Shown here: positions 45,740 through 56,645 of the stretch, piece by piece
How the letters are laid out: every line of letters starts with the position of its first letter
Numbering within the stretch: the first letter of the stretch is position 1
From: Flectonema sp. DT1601
Taxonomy: Eukaryota; Euglenozoa; Diplonemea; Diplonemida; Diplonemidae
Direction of reading: 5' to 3'
NCBI GenBank assembly: GCA_964019425.1
Contig: OZ025787.1
Span: 1,116,001 to 1,180,000 of the forward strand
Length of the DNA stretch: 64,000 nt
The notes under the pieces: model-generated
Seen by the model: the letters and a program-made list of their open reading frames with translations, nothing else
What the model was told of the DNA's origin: nothing
The model's database searches: none
Made by a program: the position numbers and the translations under genes

Positions 45740-45921
45740 GCCCTGTACTTGAGACGAGAACAACCTTCCTCCGGCGCACCGAAATCAAGATGGAAACCAG
45801 CACCCTTTGACAGGAAACCAACCTTCTACTACGGAGTTGCGGAAGGCAGATCCCCAGGAGTGTACACCACGTGGGAGGAAACGAAGAGGGAGGTGTCCAA
45901 CTATAGGGGCGCCGTCCAGGA
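45740..45921 (+). CDS. LINE-A: end of USP domain and RNase H1-type hybrid-binding domain
   Basis: The plus-strand frame reads CVALYLRREQPSSGAPKSRW and then TFYYGVAEGRSPGVYTTWEE, TKREVSNYRGAVQD. The latter is the N-terminal RNase H1 / caulimovirus viroplasmin-type fold (FYYxVxxGRxPGxYxTWxE...V..Y.GA), which binds RNA-DNA hybrids. The first part resembles the sequence just after the USP catalytic His (GHxVAxYLR). Joined conceptually to ...HSESSG at 27513, it would complete the His box. The expected catalytic RNase H domain is cut off by the beta insertion at 45922. Confidence 0.75.
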
Positions 45922-47579
45922 CTGAGTTGAATTTCCAGGTGAGATTTGGACTGTTAGCTTTTGGCTAAGGCCCTCCCTGAAGAGCAAGAACAAAAAAACT
46001 ACTCACACCTGAAGAAAACATACACAAAGAACACACTGTAAGCTGTGTGTGTATTTTGTGTTTGTCACAACAGGAGAGAAAAGAAAGAATGTCAAGGTTG
46101 GTCACCTTGCCTATCAACGCACAACATTGGTGGTCTCTACTAGACCCTGAGTGATCCCACTGGATCTCTCATCGTTCATAGTACCCTGTGTGAAGTTATA
46201 AAATCAAAGGTAAACTATGAACTACAAATGACTTAGCCTGTTATTATAATGCCACAGGCAGGCCCTGCATTCAGCAACTATCCAGCAGTGCTTGGATGTC
46301 CTGATCTTCTTCTAAAAAAAAGAAAGAAAAACAAAACTGTAGCTGGGATCACTCAGGATCAACAGACTACCAATGCTACCTGTTGTACTTGCTCACTATG
46401 GGGGGTGATGCCAAACACCCAGAAGTACTAAACTACTTTCCTTCTTGCTGCCCAGGAGTTTCTGACCAGAACTAATAGAAAATAAAAAGTAGATGGGAAA
46501 CAATAAAAAGTAAAATGGATATAACTGAAGTTAAACAAGACAAATGAAGTAACAGACCAGAACAGAAAGAGAATTGTAATAGAAGATTACAAAAAAGAAA
46601 ATGCAAGTATCAACACATAATCAAGATACACCAGCAGCTAACAAACAACATAAAATTGAAGATCAGTTGCCAGAGTATTTCAACCATGGTAGAATACTCG
46701 CCCCTCTGGCAGGGATTATCCCAGACTTGTCCTTTAATCTAGTTGGACACCATGGCTTACAACCCTTCCAGAGGGAAGCACCATTATGACTTCTATTTTT
46801 TTTCTTCAAGAAAATCATAAGGTGGGAACAAAGAAAAATGCTAAGAGGAACCCCTTATTAACACCTAAGACATCTAAACTGCAGCCCAGCTTATGCCCAA
46901 TGCACTAACAGGTCATTCCCTCACACTCAGATCAAAAAATCAAAGTTCAGAGTGCATCTTAGCGTGAATGAGAGAATTTCCTCCCGCTTATTTTGAACAA
47001 AAGGGATAGGAGAAGGGATAGAAAACGAACATAACAATAAGATTCTAAGTGAGAAACACTTAGCAGAAACACTTAGCAGCTTTTAAGGAGCTGAAAAGCA
47101 AAAAAAAAATCTAAGTGAGAAACACTTAGTAGAAACAATTTGTAGCTAATTAAGCTGAAAATAAAAAAATAAAAAAAATTTCTAAGTGAGAAATACTTAG
47201 CAACTTTTAGAACAAATATTTCAGTAAATAACCTGTAATGATTAAACCATTACAAGTTTGATGCCAAAACTGACAAGGACTGAGTTGAATTTCCAGGTGA
47301 GATTTGGACTGTTAGCTTTTGGCTAAGGCCCTCCCTGAAGAGCAAGAACAAAAAAACTACTCACACCTGAAGAAAACATACACAAAGAACACACTGTAAG
47401 CTGTGTGTGTATTTTGTGTTTGTCACAACAGGAGAGAAAAGAAAGAATGTCAAGGTTGGTCACCTTGCCTATCAACGCACAACATTGGTGGTCTCTACTA
47501 GACCCTGAGTGATCCCACTGGATCTCTCATCGTTCATAGTACCCTGTGTGAAGTTATAAAATCAAAGGTAAACTATGAA
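45922..47579 (-). mobile_element. family beta insertion: full unit plus truncated unit
   Basis: Sense order is a truncated unit (47579-47284), then a full unit of 1358 bp (47283-45922). Terminal hairpins TTAGC-CAAAA-GCTAA lie near 45954 and 47312 (plus coordinates). It interrupts LINE-A inside the RNase H1-type domain. Confidence 0.85.
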
Positions 47580-48318
47580 TTTCTATCGATCAACTATGTC
47601 GATTAATTTCTATTTTCCGTCCTGATCGAGACGCTAAACTGATTGTTTCCTTTTTTTAAATAATAAATACTGCAACTGGAAATATTACTGCGCTGAATAA
47701 TTACTGCGGGGAAATATTTCTGCGCGGAAAAATTAGTGCGGTTTTTTTGAGAAAAAATTAGTGCGGTTTTTTCCACTTGGTGGTAGAAAAAAATTTGGTT
47801 GCTTTTTTGCTGTGTAAGGCACCAGCAGAAAAATGCAGCTGGAAAAAAGTCAATTCTGAGTAGAAATATTAGTGCGGTGGAAATATTACTGCGTGGAAAA
47901 ATTAGTGCGGTTTTTTGCAGATTTGGAAATTAGTGCGGTTTTTTCTGCGCAGTAATATTTCCAGTTGCAGTAAGAAAAAAAAAAAAAAAAAAAAAAAGAG
48001 CATCTCCCTGCTATCCCTCATATCCCCACAATAATATTATACCTTTTCATTTTCTCTTTCCTTTTCTGGTCTTTTTTTTTTCTTTTTTTTCCTTTTTCAT
48101 ACAACGTTTTTTATTTATATATATATATTTTTTTTTTTTTTTTTTTTCATGTTTGATTATTTCCTCTTCATTTTTTTTTCTTTTCTTTTCTTTCTTTTTT
48201 TTTTTTTTTCCTCTGCCTCTCTCTTAATTCTGTTCGTTTCTTTGAAACGAAAATTCATTTGAATATTATTCCTTGGTCAGCAACCATCATTGTCGCCCTT
48301 TGGGCCTGTTAAAAAAAA
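47580..48318 (+). mobile_element. LINE-B 3' fragment, plus orientation, carrying a MITE
   Basis: One satellite unit (47580-47660) and the T-rich 3' tracts (47973-48318) match the reverse complement of about 29590-30005. It stops at CCTGTTAAAAAAAAATG before the terminal hairpin and meets an oppositely oriented LINE-B 3' end, giving ~320-bp inverted arms around 48320. Confidence 0.75.
47668..47972. mobile_element. MITE-1, 305 bp, TA-flanked
   Basis: Perfect 26-bp terminal inverted repeats start TACTGCAACTGGAAATATTA and are mirrored at 47947-47972. TA at both ends suggests a Tc1/mariner-type target duplication. The interior has repeated TTAGTGCGGTTTTTT motifs and no coding capacity. It is inserted in the A/T-rich tract of a LINE-B 3' fragment. 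Confidence 0.9.
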
Positions 48319-48847
48319 ATGAATTTCGATAAAGTGGGAAGTAACGGACTGGGAGCTTTTGGCTCCTGCCCTATTCCCGATGTAAACTTTCTTTTTATTT
48401 TTTATTTTTTTTAACAGGCCCAAAGGGCGACAATGATGGTTGCTGACCAAGGAATAATATTCAAATGAATTTTCGTTTCAAAGAAACGAACAGAATTGAG
48501 AGAGAGGCAGAGAAAAAAAAAAAAAAAAAAAAAAGAAAGAATAGAAAAAGAAAAATATGAAGAGGAAATAATCAAACATGAAAAAAAAAAAAAAAAAAAA
48601 TATAAATAAAAAACGTTGTATGAAAAAGGAAAAAAAGAAAAAAAAAAGACCAGAAAAGGAAAGAGAAAATGAAAAGGTATAATATTATTGTGGGGATATG
48701 AGGATAGCAGGGAGATGCTCTTTTTTTTTTTTTTTTTTATTATTTAAAAAAAGGAAACAATCAGTTTAGCGTCTCGATCAGGACGGAAAATAGAAATTAA
48801 TCGACATAGTCGATCGATAGAAAAAAAAAAAATGATAACATTGTTTA

Positions 48848-48882
<35 letters not shown>

Positions 48883-49696
48883 CTTTTAATTATTTTAAAG
48901 AAAAAACAATCAGTTTAGCGTCTTGACCAGGACGGAAAATAGAAAGTAATCGACATAGTCGATCGATAAAAAAAAAACAATGATAACATTGTTTATTCCT
49001 TTTTTTTTTTTTTTTTTTTTTAACCTTTTAATTATTTTTTAAAGAAAAAACAATCAGTTTAGCATCTTGACCAGGACGGAAAATAGAAAGTGATCGACAT
49101 AGTCGATCGATAAAAAAACAATGATAACATTGTTTATTCTTTTTTTTTTTTTTTTTTTAAATTCTTTTTATTTATTTTAAAGAAAAAAAAACGGAAAATA
49201 AAAATTAGTCGACAAAGTCGAACGATAAAAAAAAAACAATGATAACATTGATTAATCTTTTTTTTTTTTTTTTTTTTTTTTTTAACCTTTTAATTATTTT
49301 TTAAAGAAAAAACAATCAGTTTAGCGTCTTGACCAGGACGGAAAATAGAAAGTGATCGACATAGTCGATCGATAAAAAAACAATGATAACATTGTTTATT
49401 CTTTTTGTTTTTGTTTTTTTTTTTTTATATTCTTTTTTATTAATTTTGAAAAAAAAAACAATCAGTTTAGCGTCTTGACCAGGACGGAAAATAGAAAGTA
49501 ATCGACATAGTCGATCGATGAAAAAAAAACAATGATAACATTGTTTATTCTTTTTTTTTTTTTTTTTTTTTAAATTCTTTTTATTTATTTTTTAAAAAGA
49601 AAAAAAAAACGGAAAATAGAAATTAGTCAACAAAGTCGAATAATAAAAAAAAAAACAATGATAACATTGTTTATTCTTTTTTTTTTATTTTTTTTT

Positions 49697-51118
49697 TACT
49701 GTAAAGGGAAATATTCTCGCGGGGAAATATTCTTGCGGGGAAATTTTCTCGCGGGGAAATATTCTCGCGGATTTGGGGATTTTTTTTCAAACTCGCGGGT
49801 TTTTCCCCACAAGAATATTTCCCTGCCACAGAGGATTTTTGCGAAAGTGAGTCAGTTGATCAAGAATTTAACAAATCTTTGTGCTTTCATCGAATGTCAG
49901 GTGGAACAAATCATTATTTACGAGCAAACACAATAAAAAACTACAACAAAAATAATTTTTGCTGAAACTTTAAATTAAAGGACAAGTCTGGGATAATCCC
50001 TGCCAGAGGGGCGAGTATTCTACCATGGTTGAAATACTCTGGCAACTGATCTTCAATTTTATGTTGTTTGTTAGCTGCTGGTGTATCTCGATCATGTGTT
50101 GATACTTGCATTTTTTTTTATTTGTAATCTTTTACTACAATAACTCTTGCAATTATCTTTTCTTTTTTATTCTCTATCTGTTCTGGTCTGTTTCTTCATT
50201 TTTTTACATTAATAATTACATTTTGTTCAAAAAGAAAAAAAAAGAAAAAGATTTCATATTAGAAACTAGGAAACTAGGTTAACACTTAGTTAAAATTAAG
50301 ACCGGTTAGTCAGTTTAAGGTCTTGTCTAGGACCAACATTCTTGTTTAACTTCAGTTATATTCATTTTACTTTTTATTGTTTCCCATCTGTTTTTATTTT
50401 CTATTAGTTCTGGTCAGAAACCCCTGGGCAGCAAGAAGGAAAGCAGTTTAGTACTTCTGGGTGTTTGGCATCACCCCCCATAGTGAGCAAGTACAACAGG
50501 TAGCATTGGTAGTCTGTTGATCCTGAGTGATCCCAGCTACAGTTTTGTTTTTCTTTCTTTTTTTTAGAAGAAGATCAGGACATTCAAGCACTGCTGGATA
50601 GTTGCTGAATGCAGGGCCTGCCTGTGGCATTATAATAACAGGCTAAGTCATTTGTAGTTCATAGTTTACCTTTGATTTTATAACTTCACATAGGGTACTA
50701 TGAACGATGAGAGATCCAGTGGGATCACTCAGGGTCTAGTAGAGACCACCAATGTTGTGCGTTGATAGGCAAGGTGACCAACCTTGACATTCTTTCTTTT
50801 CTCTCCTGTTGTGACAAACACAAAATACACACACAGCTTACAGTGTGTTCTTTGTGTATGTTTTCTTCAGGTGTGAGTAGTTTTTTTGTTCTTGCTCTTC
50901 AGGGAGGGCCTTAGCCAAAAGCTAACAGTCCAAATCTCACCTGGAAATTCAACCCTTCATAGCACACATATTTTCTTCACAAAAAGGAACAAAAAAAATG
51001 GCTGGAAAAAAGATATGCTTGCAGGGAAATATTCCCGCGGGGAAATATTCTCGCGGATTTAGAAAAAATAATAAAAACTCGCGGGTTTTTCCCCACAAGA
51101 ATATTTCCCTTTACAGTA
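49697..51118. mobile_element. MITE-2 copy a, split by a beta element
   Basis: The left end TACTGTAAAGGGAAATATTC and the mirrored right end at 51098-51118 match MITE-2 copy b. Interior GCGGGGAAATATT repeats are shared. Between GCTGAAA (~49968) and CCCTTC (~50955) a beta element interrupts the MITE. Copy b shows the uninterrupted sequence GCTGAAATTTCCCTTC. Confidence 0.9.
49970..50954 (+). mobile_element. 5'-truncated single beta unit inside MITE-2a
   Basis: Sense (plus) beta starts at TAAATTAAAGGACAAG and ends at the fixed terminus GGAAATTCAA. The terminal hairpin TTAGC-CAAAA-GCTAA lies near 50912-50926. A patch at ~50200-50340 is replaced by sequence resembling the LINE-B 3' region (GACCGGTTAGTCAGTTTAAG), so this copy is mosaic. 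It has less than one unit, unlike the other beta insertions. Confidence 0.8.
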
Positions 51119-51379
51119 TATTCTTTTTATTAATTTTGAAAAAAAAAACAATCAGTTTAGCGTCTTGACCAGGACGGAAAATAGAAAGTGATCGACATAG
51201 TCGATCGATAAAAAAAAACAATGATAACATTGTTTATTCTTTTTTTTTTATTTTTTTTTGTATTCTTTTTTATTAATTTTGAAAAAAAACAATCAGTTTA
51301 ACGTCTTGACCAGGACGGAAAATAGAAAGTGATCGACATAGTCGATCGAAAAAAAAAAACAATGATAACATTGTTTATT

Positions 51380-51413
<34 letters not shown>

Positions 51414-51526
51414 CTTTTTATTATTTTTAAAGAAAAAACAATCAGTTTAGCGTCTTGACCAGGACGAAAAATAGAAAGTGATCGACATAGTCGATCGATA
51501 AAAAAACAATGATAACATTGTTTATT

Positions 51527-51560
<34 letters not shown>

Positions 51561-51980
51561 CTTCTTATTATTTTTTAAAGAAAAAACAATCAGTTTAGCG
51601 TCTTGACCAGGACGGAAAATAGAAAGTAATCGACATAGTCGATCGATAAAATAAAAACAATGATAACATTGTTTATTCCTTTTTTCTTTTTTTTTTTATT
51701 CTTTTTATTAATTTTAAAGAAAAAACAATCAGTTTAGCGTCCTGACCAGGACGAAAAATAGAAAGTGATCGACATAGTCGATCGATAAAAAAACAATGAT
51801 AACATTGTTTATTCTTTTTTTTTTGTTTTTTTTTTTTATTCTTTTTATTTATTTTTTAAAGAAAAAACAATCAGTTTAGCGTCTTGACCAGGACGGAAAA
51901 TAGAAATTAGTCGACAAAGTCAATCGATAACAAAACAATGATAACATTGTTTATTCTTTTTTTTTTTTTTTTTTTTTTTT

Positions 51981-52431
51981 TACTGTAAAGGGAAATATTC
52001 TCGCGGGGAAATAATCTTGCGGGGAAATATTCCCGCGGGGAAATATTCTCGCGGATTTGGAGATTTTTTTTCAAACTCGCGGGTTTTTCCCCACAAGAAT
52101 ATTTCCCTGCTACAGAGGATTTTTGCGAAAGCCAGCCAGTTGACCAAGAATCAAAGAGATCTTTGTGCTTCCATCGAGTGTCAGGTAGAACAAAGCATTA
52201 TTTACCAAGGAAACACAATAAGAAACTACCATACTGCACAATAAAAATAATTTTTGCTGAAATTTCCCTTCGTAGCACACATATTTTCTTCACAAAAAAG
52301 AACAAAAAAAAATGCTAGAAAAAAAGTATGCTTGCAGGGAAATATTTCCGCGGGGAAATATTCTCGCGGATTCAGAAAAAATAATAAAAACTCGCGGGTT
52401 TTTCCCCACAAGAATATTTCCCTTTACAGTA
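51981..52431. mobile_element. MITE-2 copy b, 451 bp, intact
   Basis: Terminal inverted repeats TACTGTAAAGGGAAATATTC are mirrored at 52411-52431, with TA at both edges. Direct and inverted GCGGGGAAATATTC / GCGGGTTTTTCCCC motifs lie at both ends. No real coding capacity. The start of its repeat resembles MITE-1 (TACTG..A...GGAAATATT), so the two are probably related families. Confidence 0.9.
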
Positions 52432-53994
52432 TTCTTTTTATTTATTTTTTAAAGAAAAAACAATCAGTTTAGCGTCCTGACCAGGGCGGAAAATAGAAAG
52501 TAATCGACATAGTCGATCGATAAAAAAAAACAATGATAACATTGTTTAATCTTTTTTTTTTTTTTTTTTTTTTTATTCTTTTTATTTATTTAGAAAAAAC
52601 AATCAGTTTAGCGTCTTGACCGGGACGGAAAATAGAAATTAGTCGACAAAGTCGATCGATAAAAAAACAATGATAACATTGTTTATTCTTTTTTTTTTTT
52701 TTTTTTTTTTTAAATTCTTTTTATTTATTTTTTAAGAAAAAAACGGAAAATAGAAATTAGTCGACAAAGTCGAACGATAAAAAAACAATGATAACATTGT
52801 TTATTCTTTTTTTATTTTTTTTTTTTATAATCTTTTTAATTAATTTTGGAAAAAAAAAAAAAAACAATCAGTTTAGCGTCTTGACCAGGACGGAAAATAG
52901 AAAGCAATCGACATAGTCGATCGATAAAAAAACAATGATAACATTGTTTATTCTTTTTTTTTTTTTTTTTTTTTAAATTCTTTTTATTTATTTTTTAAGA
53001 GAAAAAAATGGAAAATAGAAATTAGTCGACAAAGTCGAACGATAAAAAAACAATGATAACATTGTTTATTCTTTTTTTTATTTTTTTTTTTTTATAATCT
53101 TTTTTTATTAATTTTGAAAAAAAAAAAACAATCAGTTTAGCGTCCTGACCAGGACGGAAAATAGAAATTAGTCGACAAAATCGATCGATAAAAAAACAAT
53201 GATAACATTGTTTATTCTTTTTTTTTTTTTTTTTTTTAAATTCTTTTTATTTATTTTTTAAGAGAAAAAAACGGAAAATAGAATTTAGTCGACAAAGTCG
53301 AACGATAAAAAAACAATGATAACATTGTTTAATCTTTTTTTTATTTTTTTTTTTTTATATTCTTTTTTATTAATTTTGAAAAAAAAAAAAAAAAAACAAT
53401 CAGTTTAGCGTCTTGACCAGGACGGAAAATAGAAAGTAATCGACATAGTCGATCGATAAAAAAACAATGATAACATTGTTTATTCTTTTTTTTTTTTTTT
53501 TTTTTTAAATTCTTTTTATTTATTTTTTAAGAAAAAAAACGGAAAATAGAAATTAGTCGACAAAGTCGAACGATAAAAAAACAATGATAACATTGTTTAT
53601 TCTTTTTTTTTATTTTTTTTTTTTTATATTCTTTTTTATTAATTTTGGGAAAAAAAAAAAAAAACAATCAGTTTAGCGTCTTGACCAGGACGGAAAATAG
53701 AAAGTAATCGACATAGTCGATCGATAAAAATACAATGATAACATTGTTTAATCTTTTATAATTTTTTATTTTTTTTTTGTTTTAAAAAAAAAAAAAAAAC
53801 AAGCGGAATTGATCATAATGGGTGGTAGGGGTTGTTATAACTTCGTTTGAAAATTCTTCTTTTTTGATTTCTTTTTTTTTTTTCTTTTTACAGGAGTTAA
53901 GATCACTGTCAGGAGACAACACATTAACAAGAGCAGCAAGCAGAGTTGACACTATCAATTCAAATTTGAAATACCGGGAATTAATTTACAAGGA

Positions 53995-54097
53995 GGTATC
54001 TCAAGTGACTTGGTATCTCTAGCGTGTCGGTATCTCTGGAGTGCTGGTATCTCGTATGTGCGTTGGTATCTCATGAGTGATGGTATCTCTTGTGCAT
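53995..54097 (+). repeat. six copies of GGTATCTC (third array)
   Basis: Same array as 32731-32832, carried by the 48320-54565 LINE-B fragment. One extra T follows the array (GCATTTAGAG). Confidence 0.8.
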
Positions 54098-54565
54098 TTA
54101 GAGAAACGAAAAAGAATGTCATGACCATGACGGAAGAATTGAGGAATTGAGTTAACATGTTCAATTTAACTTATTTAAACTTTTTTTTTTTTTTAACAGA
54201 CCGTAACTATTTGAAAATAAAATGTAGATGGGAAACAGTGAAAAGTAAAATGGATGATAAAATTAAATGAGAAATATGACATAACAGACCAGATAGAGAG
54301 TATTAAAAGGAAATTGAAAAGGAAAAGAGAAACTAGGTTAACACTTATTTAAAATTAAGACCGGTTAGTCAGTTTAAGGTCTTGACTAGGACCAACAAAA
54401 AAGAAAGAAAAAAAATTAACGATCAAGCTGAGCTGATCTTGTTTTTATTACAAATAGGGGAGCGGGAGGGATGGAAGGAATAGAGGAAAAAAAAAGAAAA
54501 GGTTGATCATTTGGATCTGATCGTCGAGAAGAAGAAATTATTTTAAAGGTTGATCGGAATAGCCG

Positions 54566-54650
54566 ATCGTTGAAAATAAAAAGAAAGTTTACATCGGGAA
54601 TAGGGCAGGAGCCAAAAGCTCCCAGTCCGTTACTTCCCACTTTATCGAAA
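54566..54650 (+). mobile_element. LINE-B terminal fragment, plus orientation
   Basis: About 85 bases of LINE-B 3' end in sense-plus orientation, with GGAGC-CAAAA-GCTCC near 54609-54623, ending CTTTATCGAAATTC. Confidence 0.8.
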
Positions 54651-54816
54651 TTCTACAAATGACTTAGCCTGTTATTATAATGCCACAGGCAGGCCCTGCA
54701 TTCAGCAACTATCCAGCAGTGCTTGGATGTCCTGATCTTCTTCTAAAAAAAAGAAAGAAAAACAAAACTGTAGCTGGGATCACTCAGGATCAACAGACTA
54801 CCAATGCTACCTGTTG
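54651..54816 (-). mobile_element. internal beta fragment
   Basis: About 165 bases matching 24071-24231 of a beta unit (antisense on plus), wedged between two LINE-B 3' ends. It lacks the beta 3' terminus. Confidence 0.75.
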
Positions 54817-55210
54817 AATTTCGATAAGTGGGAAGTAACGGACTGGGAGCTTTTGGCTCCTGCCCTATTCCCGACGTAAACTTTCTTTTTATTTTTTTTT
54901 TTTTTTTAACAGGCCCAAAGGGCGACAATGATGGTTGCTGACCAAGGAATAATATTCAAATGAATTTTCGTTTCAAAGAAACGAACAGAATTAAGAGAGA
55001 GGTAGAGAAAAAAAAAAAAAAAAAAAAAAAGAAAGAATAGAAAAAAAATATGAAGAGGAAATAATCAAACATGAAAAAAAAAAAAAAAATAAAATATAAA
55101 TAAAAAACGTTGTATGAAAAAGGAAAAAAAGAAAAAAAAAAGACCAGAAAAGGAAAGAGAAAATGAAAAGGTATAATATTATTGTGGGGATATGAGGATA
55201 GCAGGGAGAT

Positions 55211-55248
<38 letters not shown>

Positions 55249-55501
55249 TTATTATTTAAAAAAAGGAAACAATCAGTTTAGCGTCTCGATCAGGACGGAA
55301 AATAGAAATTAATCGACATAGTCGATCGATAGAAAAAAAACAATGATAACATTGTTTATTCCTTTTTTTTTTTTTTTTTTTTATTCTTTTTATTTATTTT
55401 TAAAGAAAAAACAATCAGTTTAGCGTCCTGACCAGGACGGAAAATTGAAAGTGATCCACATAGTCGATCGATAGAAAAAAGACAATGATAACATTGTTTA
55501 T

Positions 55502-55534
<33 letters not shown>

Positions 55535-55926
55535 CTTTTAATTATTTTAAAGAAAAAACAATCAGTTTAGCGTCTTGACCAGGACGGAAAATAGAAAGTG
55601 ATCGACATAGTCGATCGATAAAAAACAATGATAACATTGTTTATTCCTTTTTTTTTTCTTTTTTTTTTATTCTTTTTATTTATTTTTAAAGAAAAAACAA
55701 TCAGTTTAGCGTCCTGACCAGGACGGAAAATAGAAAGTAATCGACATAGTCGATCGATAAAAAAAAAACAATGATAACATTGTTTATTCCTTTTTTTTTT
55801 CTTTTTTTTTATTCTTTTTATTTATTTTTAAAGAAAAAACAATCAGTTTAGCGTCCTGACCAGGACGGAAAATTGAAAGTGATCGACATAGTCGATCGAT
55901 AAAAAAACAATGATAACATTGTTTAT

Positions 55927-55957
<31 letters not shown>

Positions 55958-56444
55958 CCTTTTAATTATTTTTTAAAGAAAAAACAATCAGTTTAGCGTC
56001 TTGACCAGGACGGAAAATAGAAAGTGATCGACATAGTCGATCGATAAAAAACAATGATAACATTGTTTATTCTTTTTTTTTTTTTTTTTTTTTTTTAATC
56101 CTTTTTATTATTTTAAAGAAAAAACAATCAGTTTAGCGTCTTGACCAGGACGGAAAATAGAAAGTGATCGACATAGTCGATCGATAAAAAAACAATGATA
56201 ACATTGTTTATTCTTTTTTTTTTTTTTTTTTTAAATTCTTTTTATTTATTTTTAAAGAAAAAAAACGGAAAATAAAAATTAGTCGACAAAGTCGAACGAT
56301 AAAAAAAAACAATGATAACATTGTTTATTCTTTTTTTTTTTGTTTTTTTTTATATTCTTTTTTATTAATTTTGAAAAAAAAACAATCAGTTTAGCGTCTT
56401 GACCAGGACGGAAAATAGAAAGTAATCGACATAGTCGATCGATA
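54817..56444 (-). mobile_element. LINE-B 3' region running into the assembly gap
   Basis: Matches 29489-31115 closely, starting at the LINE-B 3' terminus and extending through ~9 satellite units until the gap. It could be truncated or full length beyond the gap; the sequence after the gap is host. Confidence 0.85.
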
Positions 56445-56644
56445 NNNNNNNNNNNNNNNNNNNNNNNNNNNNNNNNNNNNNNNNNNNNNNNNNNNNNNNN
56501 NNNNNNNNNNNNNNNNNNNNNNNNNNNNNNNNNNNNNNNNNNNNNNNNNNNNNNNNNNNNNNNNNNNNNNNNNNNNNNNNNNNNNNNNNNNNNNNNNNNN
56601 NNNNNNNNNNNNNNNNNNNNNNNNNNNNNNNNNNNNNNNNNNNN
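56445..56644. other. assembly gap (200 N)
   Basis: A run of 200 unknown bases. The gap falls inside the satellite, which is the likely reason the assembly failed there. Its true length is probably different. Confidence 0.99.
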
Positions 56645-56645
56645 T

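Larger units (their letters stand above)
18246..45921 (+). mobile_element. LINE-A: RT-RLE-USP-RNase H1 domain non-LTR element, nested with insertions
   Basis: The GC-rich, plus-strand coding pieces at 18246-20417, 20722-21510, 22942-23769, 25902-27513 and 45740-45921 appear to be one element. They share strand and composition. They share a Pro/Thr-rich repeat linker that continues across insertions. The USP His box appears to be split by the 27514-45713 insertion. The 5' end is cut off by satellite and the 3' end lies beyond a beta insertion. At least four later insertions interrupt it, and there are frame changes within the linker and USP parts. Confidence 0.7.
48320..54565 (-). mobile_element. 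5'-truncated LINE-B 3' region carrying two MITE-2 copies
   Basis: Minus-orientation LINE-B 3' terminus (48320), purine tracts, satellite units (48720-49690, 51119-51980, 52432-53790), the GGTATCTC array and part of one 212-bp repeat follow in the same order as 29489-33310. Satellite unit number and order differ from the two long copies, so this is an older or rearranged copy. MITE-2 elements sit at 49697-51118 and 51981-52431. Confidence 0.8.
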
